From Candidatus Campylobacter infans (lineage in GTDB: Bacteria; Campylobacterota; Campylobacteria; Campylobacterales; Campylobacteraceae), in assembly GCA_009827235.1 (NCBI GenBank), contig SPMW01000019.1, positions 1 to 29,285 of the forward strand: a stretch of 29,285 nt of DNA. Direction: 5' to 3'. Below the pieces are notes generated by a model. It worked only from the letters and a program-made list of their open reading frames with translations. It searched no databases and was not told where the DNA came from. The translations under genes were made by a program, and so were the position numbers. Positions 1 through 7,961 of this stretch are shown here, in pieces. Position 1 is the stretch's first letter; the number at the start of each line of letters is the position of its first letter.

Positions 1-297
1 ACTAGCCTTATCTTCATTTTTTGCTTTTGTTTTTTGAACAGATGGCTTTTTGGCTTTTTCTTTATTTTCATCTTTTTTTGGTTTAGTTTCGGCTTTTTTG
101 CTAGATCTTCTATCTAAGATAAGCTTTGGTATCTGCCCGCTTGTTATATAATCATAAATTGCTCCGGCATCTTCTACGCTTACTTTTGAAGTGGCGTTTT
201 TTACGCTTATATCAAGTTCGAGGGCCTTTGCGACTATATCTTTGGCTTCATATCCTAAATCTGCCGCGATATCGCTTAGTTTTACCGTGTTAGACAT
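1..297 (-). CDS. infB: Translation initiation factor IF-2, N-terminal part (runs off the window)
   Basis: Only the first 99 codons are present; the gene continues past the left edge. IF-2 is the GTPase that places initiator tRNA on the ribosome. The fragment begins MSNTVKLSDIAADLGYEAKD, which fits the helical IF2 N-terminal domain. It then turns into a lysine, alanine and glutamate-rich linker from about residue 70, as is usual before the GTPase core. The ATG lies inside ATGTCTAA, so it overlaps the TAA of the upstream YlxR-like gene by 8 bases, which suggests coupled translation. The YlxR-infB order is common in bacteria. The GTPase domain is outside the window, so the identity rests on the N-terminus and the context. 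Confidence 0.88.
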   Translation of the reverse strand, partial: MSNTVKLSDIAADLGYEAKDIVAKALELDISVKNATSKVSVEDAGAIYDYITSGQIPKLILDRRSSKKAETKPKKDENKEKAKKPSVQKTKAKNEDKAS

Positions 298-529
298 ATT
301 TTAAAATCTCCTTTAAGCTTGCAAAGCTTATTTTAAGCCGTGAAAGTATTTTGCTTAATTTTTTCTCATCTTTTGTGGCTATGCAATCATCACAAAGATA
401 AAATGAACGCATATTTTTAGGATTTGAGACTAATTTGCTATCAACGCAAGCAAAGCGCTTTAAAAGGTGCTGATAATCTCTTTTTTTGCATGCTATACAC
501 ATTCTAATAGCTTTGTGGAATTTACGCAT
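290..529 (-). CDS. YlxR family (DUF448) nucleic-acid-binding protein
   Basis: A 79-residue basic protein directly upstream of infB. The N-terminus carries RMCIACKKR, matching the R-x-C-x-x-C opening of the YlxR/DUF448 fold. A central MRSFYLCDDC segment corresponds to the family's GRGAYVC region, here with the glycines replaced. Four cysteines in two CxxC pairs (residues 11/14 and 46/49) could bind a metal, which is an inference. Family members are thought to bind RNA or act near RNase P and the nusA-infB operon. The exact role is unsettled. Its stop overlaps the infB start, so the two are probably co-transcribed. Confidence 0.82.
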   Translation of the reverse strand: MRKFHKAIRMCIACKKRDYQHLLKRFACVDSKLVSNPKNMRSFYLCDDCIATKDEKKLSKILSRLKISFASLKEILKYV

Positions 530-626
530 TTTTAGCCTTAAAAGCTGGCATTATAGCGGATTTATAAAAAAAAGAGCATAAATTTAAAAATTTTATTTAA
601 TTTTTGCTAACTTTTTTAAAATTTTA

Positions 627-1250
627 TTATACATTATAAATAGTTTTATTTTTTAATTCTAAATTTTTAAATGCAAATAATTCTAAAATACTTGAAATTA
701 CCACAAAAATAGAGCCAAAAAAGAAAAACAAAGTAAAAATGCCAAGGGCTAAAAAGCTAAATGAAAGCATAAAAAGCTTGCTATTTGTGATTTTGCTTAA
801 AATTTTGTAAAGATTAAAATTATAATATAAGCTAAAAATCGCACTAATTGCAGCCAAAATCAGCAAAATAGAACCTATTATAGTGCTAGCTTGGGTGATA
901 TTTTGAGCATAAAATAATCCTCCAAGCAAATAAATATCAAAGCCAAAGCAAAGCCCAAAAAGCGCAAAAATGCTCGATAAAATCATAGTTATAAGCCCTG
1001 AAATAAAATTATGTAAAAGTGCTTCATTTGGGTTTTGTTTAGCAAGAATAAAAATAAAAGCAAATTTTAAAATACAAAACAAGCCAAAAAAACTAAGGGC
1101 AAAAACCACGCTATCATCATCCATAATAAGTTTATAAAGCATAGGATTTTTAACGAAAATAAGCGCACACCAAGCAAGAGATGGCAAAAGCGCGATTATC
1201 AAGCAAAACTCAAAAAACGGGATTAAAATTTTAGTGTGTTTAAAACCCAT
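627..1250 (-). CDS. Unknown integral membrane protein
   Basis: A 207-residue, strongly hydrophobic protein with about five predicted membrane helices (roughly residues 10-32, 48-70, 82-108, 120-147 and 158-190). Only short polar loops separate them. I do not recognise a family and see no catalytic motif. The start is supported by AAGGATAG just upstream of the ATG. It is transcribed toward the YlxR/infB genes but is separated from them by about 100 bases, and it is divergent from petA. It could be a small accessory membrane protein; no function is proposed. Confidence 0.7.
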   Translation of the reverse strand: MGFKHTKILIPFFEFCLIIALLPSLAWCALIFVKNPMLYKLIMDDDSVVFALSFFGLFCILKFAFIFILAKQNPNEALLHNFISGLITMILSSIFALFGLCFGFDIYLLGGLFYAQNITQASTIIGSILLILAAISAIFSLYYNFNLYKILSKITNSKLFMLSFSFLALGIFTLFFFFGSIFVVISSILELFAFKNLELKNKTIYNV

Positions 1251-1418
1251 AATCTATCCTTAAATTTTAAAATTTGGCGTATGTTTTCATTTTATTGTTA
1301 ATAGAATGTTAAAAATTATTGATTTGCGCTCAATTTTTATTTAAAATTTTATTTTTTTGATGGTGATTTTATATAAAATTTAGCACTATATTTAAAAAAG
1401 ATTTCAAATTTAAAATGA

Positions 1419-1424
1419 TATAAT
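1419..1424 (+). promoter_or_regulatory. -10 element of the petABC promoter
   Basis: TATAAT lies 34 bases before the petA ATG, in an AT-rich stretch without an obvious -35 box, as is common for Campylobacter sigma-70 promoters. AAGGA follows, with good spacing to the start codon. Confidence 0.6.
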
Positions 1425-1457
1425 CCGCATTTTTAAAATTTTAATGAAAGGACGAAA

Positions 1458-1967
1458 ATGGCTGTAGAACAAAAAAGACGCGATTTTATCGGGTTAAGTT
1501 TTGGTGCGGTTGCAGCTGTGGGCGGTGTTTTTATGCTAGCTGGTATGAAAAAATCTTGGGATCCGTTGCCTAGTGTAAAGGCAGCAGGTTTTACCACCGT
1601 GGATCTTAGCCCTATGCAAGAAGGTGTGCTCCATCAAGTAGAATGGCGCAAAAAGCCGATTTTTATAATTAAAAAATCAGCAGATATGAAAGCAAATGAT
1701 AGTCGCGATGTAATAATAAACGGAGCGCGCTATATGCTTAGTATAGGCTTATGCACGCATTTGGGCTGTATTCCTAGCTGGCGCCCGAGTCAAAAGCAGT
1801 TTGTGTGTGCTTGTCATGGCGGTGTGTTTGATGAAAGTGGAGTAAATCTTTTTGGCCCGCCACCTCGTCCGCTTGATATCCCACCATTTAGAATAGACGG
1901 CACTAAACTCGTCCTTGGCGAAACTGGCCCTGAGTATGATAAGCTTGTAAATCAAGCAAAAGCGTAA
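1458..1967 (+). CDS. petA: Ubiquinol/menaquinol-cytochrome c reductase, Rieske iron-sulfur subunit
   Basis: A 169-residue Rieske protein of the cytochrome bc1 complex, which carries electrons from quinol to the c-type cytochrome. The N-terminus has a twin-arginine motif (KRRDFIGLSF) followed by a single membrane helix, which in this family stays as an anchor after Tat export. The [2Fe-2S] ligands are visible as CTHLGC and CACHGG near residues 99-104 and 118-123, followed by the conserved GPPPRPL loop. It is the first gene of petABC, with 10 bases to petB. It has its own -10 box and a good ribosome-binding site (AAGGA). Confidence 0.96.
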   Translation: MAVEQKRRDFIGLSFGAVAAVGGVFMLAGMKKSWDPLPSVKAAGFTTVDLSPMQEGVLHQVEWRKKPIFIIKKSADMKANDSRDVIINGARYMLSIGLCTHLGCIPSWRPSQKQFVCACHGGVFDESGVNLFGPPPRPLDIPPFRIDGTKLVLGETGPEYDKLVNQAKA

Positions 1968-1977
1968 GGGGGGAGAA

Positions 1978-3249
1978 ATGGCACATATTACAAAGGCTAC
2001 GAGCGTAAAAGATTGGTTTGATCAAAGAATTGCGATTACAAAGCTATGGAATGTTTTAGCAGGGCAATACTGGATACCAAAAAACATAAGCTTTTTATGG
2101 GCTATGGGTGTTATTTTAACAGTGCTATTTACCGTGCTTTTTATTACTGGTTTAATGCTTGTGATGTATTATAAGCCTGATGCAAATTTGGCTTTTGATA
2201 GTGTAAATTATACTATTATGCAAGAGGTTGAGTATGGTTGGCTATGGCGACATTTACACGCTGTGGCAGCGTCTGTGATTTTTTTAATTATTTATATTCA
2301 CGCTTTTGTGGGAATTTATTATGGTTCTTATAAAAAAGGGCGCGAGATGATATGGATTAGTGGAATGTTGCTTTTTCTTATTTTCTCAGCTGAGGCATTT
2401 AGTGGATATATGCTACCTTGGGGGCAAATGAGCTACTGGGCGGCTATGGTTATTACTAATCTTTTTGGCGGTGTGCCTGTGATTGGTCCGGCCTTGGTAG
2501 AGTGGATTAGGGGTGATTTTGCCGTAAGTGATCCTACTCTTACTAGATTTTTTATGTTGCATGTTTGTTTGCTGCCTATTGTGATTATTATGACCATAGT
2601 TTTGCACTTTTATGCCCTTCGCGTTCCACATGTCAATAACCTAGAAGGCGAAGAAATAGATTTTGAATTAGAAGCGCAAAAATATTTACAAGGACAAACA
2701 AAAGAAAGCAAGGTTATACCATTTTGGCCTGCGTTTTTAAGCAAGGACTTTATGTATGTAAGCTTTTTTATGATTTTCTTTATGTATTTGGTGTGTTTTC
2801 ATTTTGGTTTTGCTATGGATCCTATAAATTTTGATCCAGCAAACCCTAGCAAAACGCCTACTCATATTTATCCTGAATGGTATTTTTTGTGGCAGTATGA
2901 AATTTTACGCGGCTTTTTCTTTGATATTCCGCTAGGCTTTATGACGCTAAAAGCAGCAGATATTGGCTCGCTAGCAATGGCTTTTGCTGGAATTTCACTG
3001 ATTTTTATGCCGTTGTATGATAGAAGCGATGTAGTAGCACCAGCTCATAAGCGCCCTGGCTTTTTTATCTGGTTTTGGCTTTTGGTGATTGATCTTATTG
3101 TGCTTACTATTTATGGGAAATTGCCACCTGAGGGCATAAATAATTATATTGGCTTTGTGGCATCGCTTGGATTTTTGCTATTGCTTTTAGTGGTTTTACC
3201 GCTTGTTAGTATTGCTGAGCGCAAAAAAGCTAGTGGAGGCGCAAAATGA
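1978..3249 (+). CDS. petB: Cytochrome b subunit of the bc1 complex
   Basis: 423 residues with about nine membrane helices: a full-length cytochrome b rather than a split b6/subunit IV. The heme ligands are visible: RHLH with His94, His108 in the same region, and His195 and His210 on a later helix. The quinol-oxidation motif PEWY is present in HIYPEWYFLW. The protein holds hemes bL and bH and the two quinone sites in the inner membrane. It overlaps petC by four bases (ATGA), so the two are translationally coupled. A GGGGAG Shine-Dalgarno precedes the ATG. Confidence 0.97.
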   Translation: MAHITKATSVKDWFDQRIAITKLWNVLAGQYWIPKNISFLWAMGVILTVLFTVLFITGLMLVMYYKPDANLAFDSVNYTIMQEVEYGWLWRHLHAVAASVIFLIIYIHAFVGIYYGSYKKGREMIWISGMLLFLIFSAEAFSGYMLPWGQMSYWAAMVITNLFGGVPVIGPALVEWIRGDFAVSDPTLTRFFMLHVCLLPIVIIMTIVLHFYALRVPHVNNLEGEEIDFELEAQKYLQGQTKESKVIPFWPAFLSKDFMYVSFFMIFFMYLVCFHFGFAMDPINFDPANPSKTPTHIYPEWYFLWQYEILRGFFFDIPLGFMTLKAADIGSLAMAFAGISLIFMPLYDRSDVVAPAHKRPGFFIWFWLLVIDLIVLTIYGKLPPEGINNYIGFVASLGFLLLLLVVLPLVSIAERKKASGGAK

Positions 3250-4163
3250 AAGAACTAACCGCATTTATTATAGTAGTTGCTGTAACGGCTCTTATTTATA
3301 TAGGTGTTGAGCCTTATGCGCATTTTGTGATGAATCCACATGTAGAGCCTGCGCAATTTAATTTTGTCAAAGCAGATGATGAAATGAAAGATGAGAGCAT
3401 TAAGAACTTTTGGAGTGAGGTTAATGCTATTGATTTAAGCAAGGGTGATGCAGCGCGTGGTGCTGAGATAATCCAAATGGCAGGCTGTACTGGTTGCCAC
3501 GGTATTAAAAAAGCTGGCATCGATAACCCTATGGACCCTAAAACATCAGTAAGCGGATTAAGCGTAGCGCCTGCTGATTTGAGTAATATCGCTTATCTTT
3601 ATGATGAAAAATTTCTAGCTGGATTGATTAAAGATCCTGCCAAGGCTATGAAATTAACACATAAATTTAATGATGAAAATCCATTTGAAATGCCAGCGTT
3701 TTTTGGTGCGGGTGGCGATTTAAATGAAGAAATTGCCGATATAGTGGCGTATTTAAAAAGTATCGCGCCAAAAACTATGAGCGATGATGCGGTATTTAAA
3801 GAAGCTTGCGTGCGCTGCCATGATATGAAATATGCAAAAATGTATCCTGCTGGTAATAAAAAAGAAATAAGCAAATATTTAGGCACTACACCTCCTGATT
3901 TGTCTATGTATATTCGCAGCCGCAGCACGCAGTATTTAAATGATTTTATTAACGATCCGCAAAAAATGCTTGCTGGAACGGCTATGCCACGCGTGGGACT
4001 AAAAGACAGCACGCAAAAACAAGTGCTTAGCTTTATGAGTGCTACTGGCGATAGTAAAAAAGAAGAGCGCGAAAGTTTAGGATATTATTTGATGGGATAT
4101 TTTTTGATTCTTGCGATATTTGCTACGCTGTGGAAACGCAAAATTTGGGAAAAATTACATTAA
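3246..4163 (+). CDS. petC: Diheme cytochrome c subunit of the bc1 complex
   Basis: 305 residues. An N-terminal signal anchor (about residues 5-20) is followed by two c-type heme sites, CTGCH at 81-85 and CVRCH at 188-192. Likely axial methionines are Met149 (EMPAF) and Met247 (AMPRV). A C-terminal membrane helix (about 277-297) is followed by a basic tail. This double-heme architecture is typical of the Campylobacterota bc1 complex and differs from mitochondrial monoheme c1. It passes electrons from the Rieske centre to periplasmic acceptors. It is the last gene of the operon, with a strong terminator 38 bases downstream. Confidence 0.95.
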   Translation: MKELTAFIIVVAVTALIYIGVEPYAHFVMNPHVEPAQFNFVKADDEMKDESIKNFWSEVNAIDLSKGDAARGAEIIQMAGCTGCHGIKKAGIDNPMDPKTSVSGLSVAPADLSNIAYLYDEKFLAGLIKDPAKAMKLTHKFNDENPFEMPAFFGAGGDLNEEIADIVAYLKSIAPKTMSDDAVFKEACVRCHDMKYAKMYPAGNKKEISKYLGTTPPDLSMYIRSRSTQYLNDFINDPQKMLAGTAMPRVGLKDSTQKQVLSFMSATGDSKKEERESLGYYLMGYFLILAIFATLWKRKIWEKLH

Positions 4164-4200
4164 AATTTCAGCTTTAAGCGCTTTGGTTTAGGCAAATTTT

Positions 4201-4234
4201 ACTTGCTTGCTAAATTAGCAAGCAAGTTTATTTT
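4201..4234 (+). terminator. Rho-independent terminator of petABC
   Basis: A perfect 11-bp stem, ACTTGCTTGCT paired with AGCAAGCAAGT, encloses the 5-base loop AAATT and is followed by TTATTTT. It sits between the convergent petC and thiS genes. Confidence 0.85.
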
Positions 4235-4260
4235 AAATTAAGCATTTTATTTTTTAATTA

Positions 4261-4313
4261 AAATTTTAAAATTTATAATCTTAAATTTTAAAATTTACAA
4301 TCTCAAATTTTAA
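4261..4313. repeat. 22-bp tandem repeat (about 2.4 units) at the 3' end of thiS
   Basis: Two full units (4261-4282 and 4283-4304) differ at two positions. Each begins with the palindrome AAATTTTAAAATTT. A third partial unit (4305-4313) runs into the thiS stop codon. Confidence 0.75.
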
Positions 4314-4507
4314 CCACCAGCGACAAAACTAACTACTTCAAAACGCATATTATTTTGTAGTTTAAACTCCTGCCATTTTGAGCGTGAAATGATGATTTTG
4401 TCGCATTCAACGGCGATTTTATCTAAATTAAATCCTTGCGTTTTTAAAAGTTCATTTAGTGTTAGTGCTGTTGTGGTAATGGGCGCTGAATTGATGAATA
4501 CTTGCAT
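4310..4507 (-). CDS. thiS: Sulfur carrier protein ThiS
   Basis: 65 residues with the ubiquitin-like beta-grasp pattern and the required C-terminal Gly-Gly (VVSFVAGG). The terminal glycine is adenylated by ThiF and then carries the sulfur used to build the thiazole of thiamine. The length is normal for ThiS. It stands alone here, without thiF, thiG or thiH next to it, so its partners must be elsewhere. MoaD also ends in GG but is longer; the small size favours ThiS. AAGGAC precedes the ATG. Confidence 0.87.
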   Translation of the reverse strand: MQVFINSAPITTTALTLNELLKTQGFNLDKIAVECDKIIISRSKWQEFKLQNNMRFEVVSFVAGG

Positions 4508-4527
4508 TTTTGTCCTTTTTTAGCCTA

Positions 4528-4533
4528 ATTTTA
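4528..4533 (-). promoter_or_regulatory. Candidate -10 element for thiS
   Basis: Read on the minus strand this is GCTAAAAT (TAAAAT hexamer), about 20 bases before the thiS ATG. It is interleaved with the divergent dut promoter. Confidence 0.45.
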
Positions 4534-4545
4534 GCGCAATTTTTG

Positions 4546-4551
4546 TATAAT
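4546..4551 (+). promoter_or_regulatory. -10 element of the dut promoter
   Basis: TTTTTGTATAAT lies 27 bases before the dut ATG. The run of T plus TG plus TATAAT is a typical epsilon sigma-70 box. Confidence 0.65.
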
Positions 4552-4578
4552 CGGCCATTTTTTTTATAAAGTGATAAA

Positions 4579-5277
4579 ATGAAAAATAAAGCTATGTTAC
4601 TTAAAATGCTACAAATGCAGCAACGATTAAATGATGAAACTAACGGCATCGGCTGGGAGAATGGATTAAGCAAAGAAGGCAAGCTGATAAATTGGCGGCG
4701 TTGTATTTATATGGAGTGTGCGGAGTTAATTGATAGTTTTGCGTGGAAGCATTGGAAAAACATCACTACGCAAGTAAATACGCAAAATGTAGCCATTGAG
4801 ATTACAGATATTTGGCATTTTGTGATGAGTTTGATTTTAGAAGCAAATAAAGCAAGGCAAAGCCTAGATGCCCTAACTGATGAAATAGCCGCAAACAGAG
4901 CATTTTTGGAGTTTTGTAAGGAAGCTTATAATATAAACGCTTATAATCAATATGAGATTATGAATGAAATTGAACTTTTAATTCATCAAACAAGTATCCC
5001 AAGCATTGATTTTGCCGTGCTTTTAAGTAATTTTTTTGCCTTGGCGTTAAAATGCGGTGTAAATTTAAAAACGCTTTTTAATAATTACATAGGCAAAAAT
5101 GTCTTAAATAAATTTCGCCAAGATCACGGCTATAAAGATGGTAGCTATAAAAAAATCTGGGCTGGGCGCGAGGATAATGAAATATTAAGCGAAGTGCTTA
5201 TAAATATGCTTAAAAAGCCAAATTTTGAAATTGATGAAATTTATTTGGCCTTAGAGCAAGCTTATAAAAACGCTTAA
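4579..5277 (+). CDS. dut: Dimeric dUTPase
   Basis: 232 residues of the all-alpha, dimeric dUTPase family (MazG-like fold), which hydrolyses dUTP to dUMP and pyrophosphate to keep uracil out of DNA. The metal-binding acidic residues are in MECAELIDS (Glu46, Glu49) and EITDIW (Glu74, Asp77). The substrate-binding segment NWRRCIYMEC and the C-terminal FRQDHGYKDGSYKKIW also fit the family. This is unrelated to the trimeric beta-barrel dUTPase. The stop codon overlaps the next gene's ATG by one base. Confidence 0.92.
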   Translation: MKNKAMLLKMLQMQQRLNDETNGIGWENGLSKEGKLINWRRCIYMECAELIDSFAWKHWKNITTQVNTQNVAIEITDIWHFVMSLILEANKARQSLDALTDEIAANRAFLEFCKEAYNINAYNQYEIMNEIELLIHQTSIPSIDFAVLLSNFFALALKCGVNLKTLFNNYIGKNVLNKFRQDHGYKDGSYKKIWAGREDNEILSEVLINMLKKPNFEIDEIYLALEQAYKNA

Positions 5278-6071
5278 TGAAAGATGAAATTTTGAATACT
5301 TTAAAGGATTTTAAGGCTATAAAAACCTCCACAGAAGCTAAAAAAGATGATATAAAGGGCGTTTTAAGAGTTTTAAGACTTAGCTTTAATGATTTTTTTA
5401 CTAAAAAAATGCTTGCTTTGTCAATCTTGCCTTTTTTGTTTTCATCTGCTTTGTTTTTGGCCTTATTGTCGTATTTTGCAAATAACGCACAAAGCAGCGT
5501 TTCGCAATGGCTTTTGGGTTTTGGTTTTGTGGCAAATTCTGCTTTTTTAAGCGGGCTGGTTGAAAATATTTTAAATTATGTTTTTTTGCTTAGTTTTTAT
5601 GTTTTTGGCATTTTTTTTGCTCTTGTGCTATCTGCTTTTTTTTCTAGTGTGCTGGCTGGGTTTTTTACGCCGATTATTAGCAAAGATATAAACGCAAAAT
5701 ATTATAAAAAGGATATTTTAAAAAGCGTAGGTGCTATTAGTTTGATTAAAATTTACGCCCTTGTGCTTTTAAAATTTGTTTTGTTGTTGCTATGTGCTTT
5801 GTGTGTGTTTTTTGTGCCGATGCTTAATTTAATAGCTTTTAATATGGCGTTTTTTTATCTTTTTTATAAATTTATGTTTATAGATGTAAGTTCTGCTTGT
5901 GCTAATGAAGATGAGTTTTACGCTCTTATTAGCAGTGGTAGCACCTTTTGGTTTAAGCTAATAGCTTTTGGCTTTTATTTGTTGTGTTTGGTGCCTTTTT
6001 TGGGTTTATTTTTACAGCTGTATTTTGTGTCTGTTTTTTCGCATTTAATTTTTATAAGGTTACAAAAGTGA
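5277..6071 (+). CDS. EI24-domain (DUF540) integral membrane protein
   Basis: 264 residues with a polar N-terminus (about 1-40) and then five or six hydrophobic helices. The spacing and the segment FFTPIISKDINAKYY, followed by paired helices, resemble EI24/CysZ-type proteins. Some relatives are CysZ sulfate permeases, but sulfate transport cannot be assigned from the sequence. It is placed immediately after dut (TAATG overlap), an order also known in other campylobacters. Its TGA overlaps the GTG start of the downstream symporter, so the three genes are one operon. Confidence 0.75.
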   Translation: MKDEILNTLKDFKAIKTSTEAKKDDIKGVLRVLRLSFNDFFTKKMLALSILPFLFSSALFLALLSYFANNAQSSVSQWLLGFGFVANSAFLSGLVENILNYVFLLSFYVFGIFFALVLSAFFSSVLAGFFTPIISKDINAKYYKKDILKSVGAISLIKIYALVLLKFVLLLLCALCVFFVPMLNLIAFNMAFFYLFYKFMFIDVSSACANEDEFYALISSGSTFWFKLIAFGFYLLCLVPFLGLFLQLYFVSVFSHLIFIRLQK

Positions 6072-7876
6072 AAAGCATATTATTTTACTTGTTTTTATTA
6101 GCTCTTTGTGCGACTATGTATTTTAGTGGTAAAGTTACGCCTATTATATATGGTGTTTGTATATTTTTATATGCTATGAGCGTGCTTAATTCTAGTTTTA
6201 AGCTAATTACTGGTATAGATGTTTTTCTTAAAAAAATGACAAAAACGCGTTTTAGTGCCTTTGCTTTTGGTTTTGGGACTTGCACTTTGATGCAATCAAG
6301 CGGGCTAGTTAGCGTGCTGGCAATTTCATTTTTAAGCGCTGGGCTTATTAGTTTAGTAGCTGGGCTTGCGATAATTTTTGGCGCAAATTTAGGCTGTTTA
6401 ACTGGTGGCTGGCTAGTAGCAGCTGTGGGCTTAAAAATAGACATAGCCGTGTATGCTACGCCGATGATAATTGTTGGGCTATTTTGTTCTACTTCAAGCA
6501 CAAAAGGCTTAAAGGGTTTTGGGCTATTTTTATTTAGTATAGGCTTGCTTTTTATGGGTATTCACTATATGAAAAGCGGTTTTGATGATATTAAAAAAAC
6601 AATAGATTTAAGTCAATATGCTATGAGTGGCGTTGCTGGTTTATTGGTGTATTTTTTGATTGGTATAATCATCACAATGATAATGCAAAGCTCACACGCT
6701 ACAATAACCCTAGCCATCACAGCCCTAAGTGCTACACAAATTAGCTATGAAAACTCAGTAGCCATTGTAATAGGCTCAAATGTAGGCTCTACCATAATGG
6801 CGATAATTGGCGGAATAAGCGCAAATATCGAAGGTCGCAAGCTAACAGTAGCGCATGTGATTTTTAACTTCACCACGGCGATTTTAATGCTTATTTGTGT
6901 GAATTTCTTTTTATGGCTTACTGATTATACTGCTGTTTTGATGAATATAGATAGTAATGATTACACAATGAAATTAGCGATATTTAATAGCTATTTTCAA
7001 ATCCTTGGTGTGTTGATATTTTATCCTTTAACTAGCGTGATGGCAAAAATGCTAAATAAATACATAGTCGCCAAAAAAGAACGCTCAAAAATCTCAACTG
7101 CCATTTATCTAACAGACGAAGCATTAAAATTTAGCGATTCAGCTTTAAATGTGCTAGTAAAAGAGCTAGGTCATTTGTATGATAATGCTAGCTCAATCAT
7201 CGCAAAATCCATCTCAATCTCAAAATCCGATATCAATAGCACCCAGCCAATAGGCGAGGTAATAGCACAACGAAACCGCGCTATGGATATAAATTTTGAT
7301 GAACTTTATAATAACCGCTTTAAAGCAATTTATAATGAAATTATAGAATACGATATAGAAGCCACGCAAAATGCCAAACCAGAAGATGTAAATAAATTTA
7401 TGGATATTAGGCGTTTAGCGCTTATCTTGGCTGAAACTTTAAAAGACATTAAAAACTCTCAGCCAAATTTTTATCGCTTTATAAACAGCCAAAACAAAGA
7501 CGCAAAAGAAGCTTATGATAAATTGCGTGTTAAAATTTTATTTGGTTTGCGAGCAGTTTATGAGGCGATAAATGCTCCGCTTGATGAAAATGGAGATTTT
7601 GATACAGACGAAAAACTCAAATCCTTAGATCAATTAACCCAAATGCTAGAATATGAAGAATTACACCTTGATGTTTTATTGCGCGATAAACGCATTTCAG
7701 GTAGTATTGCTACTTCTTTAATGAATGATACCGCTCTTGTTAGATCAAGCGTGAAATTATTAAAAGAGGTTGTGGTGGTGCTTAAAAAATACCAAACGCC
7801 AGCAATTAAGCTAATAGATGAAGTTGATCCAAGCAAGAAAGCACAAACTGGCCAAGAAAAACCAGCGAAAAATTAA
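6068..7876 (+). CDS. Na/Pi cotransporter family protein with C-terminal PhoU-like domain
   Basis: 602 residues from the GTG chosen here. That start overlaps the previous TGA as GTGA and has AAGG nine bases upstream. An ATG at 5984 would overlap the upstream gene by 88 bases and is less likely. Residues 1-350 are the membrane part, with the two inverted PNaS repeats and their signature QSS motifs (LMQSSG at 75-80, IMQSSH at 206-210). Each is followed by a GxNxG element (GANLGC, GSNVGS). Residues about 370-590 are charged and helical, like PhoU. Expected role: sodium-driven phosphate transport at the inner membrane. A hairpin terminator follows. Confidence 0.88.
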   Translation: MKSILFYLFLLALCATMYFSGKVTPIIYGVCIFLYAMSVLNSSFKLITGIDVFLKKMTKTRFSAFAFGFGTCTLMQSSGLVSVLAISFLSAGLISLVAGLAIIFGANLGCLTGGWLVAAVGLKIDIAVYATPMIIVGLFCSTSSTKGLKGFGLFLFSIGLLFMGIHYMKSGFDDIKKTIDLSQYAMSGVAGLLVYFLIGIIITMIMQSSHATITLAITALSATQISYENSVAIVIGSNVGSTIMAIIGGISANIEGRKLTVAHVIFNFTTAILMLICVNFFLWLTDYTAVLMNIDSNDYTMKLAIFNSYFQILGVLIFYPLTSVMAKMLNKYIVAKKERSKISTAIYLTDEALKFSDSALNVLVKELGHLYDNASSIIAKSISISKSDINSTQPIGEVIAQRNRAMDINFDELYNNRFKAIYNEIIEYDIEATQNAKPEDVNKFMDIRRLALILAETLKDIKNSQPNFYRFINSQNKDAKEAYDKLRVKILFGLRAVYEAINAPLDENGDFDTDEKLKSLDQLTQMLEYEELHLDVLLRDKRISGSIATSLMNDTALVRSSVKLLKEVVVVLKKYQTPAIKLIDEVDPSKKAQTGQEKPAKN

Positions 7877-7880
7877 ATCT

Positions 7881-7915
7881 AATTTATCTAGTAATTAAAA
7901 TTTGCTAGATAAATT
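7881..7915 (+). terminator. Hairpin terminator after the Na/Pi cotransporter gene
   Basis: 11-bp inverted arms (AATTTATCTAG / CTAGATAAATT) with a 13-base loop are followed by TTAAAATTT. The stem is weak in G+C but perfect, and it starts 4 bases after the stop codon. Confidence 0.6.
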
Positions 7916-7961
7916 TTAAAATTTAGCAAATTTATGGCGTAATAATTTAAGGTTAAACTAA

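Noticed and set aside
5984..6067. Upstream ATG for the Na/Pi symporter gene
   Set aside because: It would overlap the EI24 gene by 88 bases; the GTG at 6068 has a ribosome-binding site and a typical GTGA coupling junction.
6085..6501. 138-codon minus-strand frame inside the symporter gene
   Set aside because: It is a shadow of the well-conserved first PNaS repeat on the plus strand, with no independent signals.
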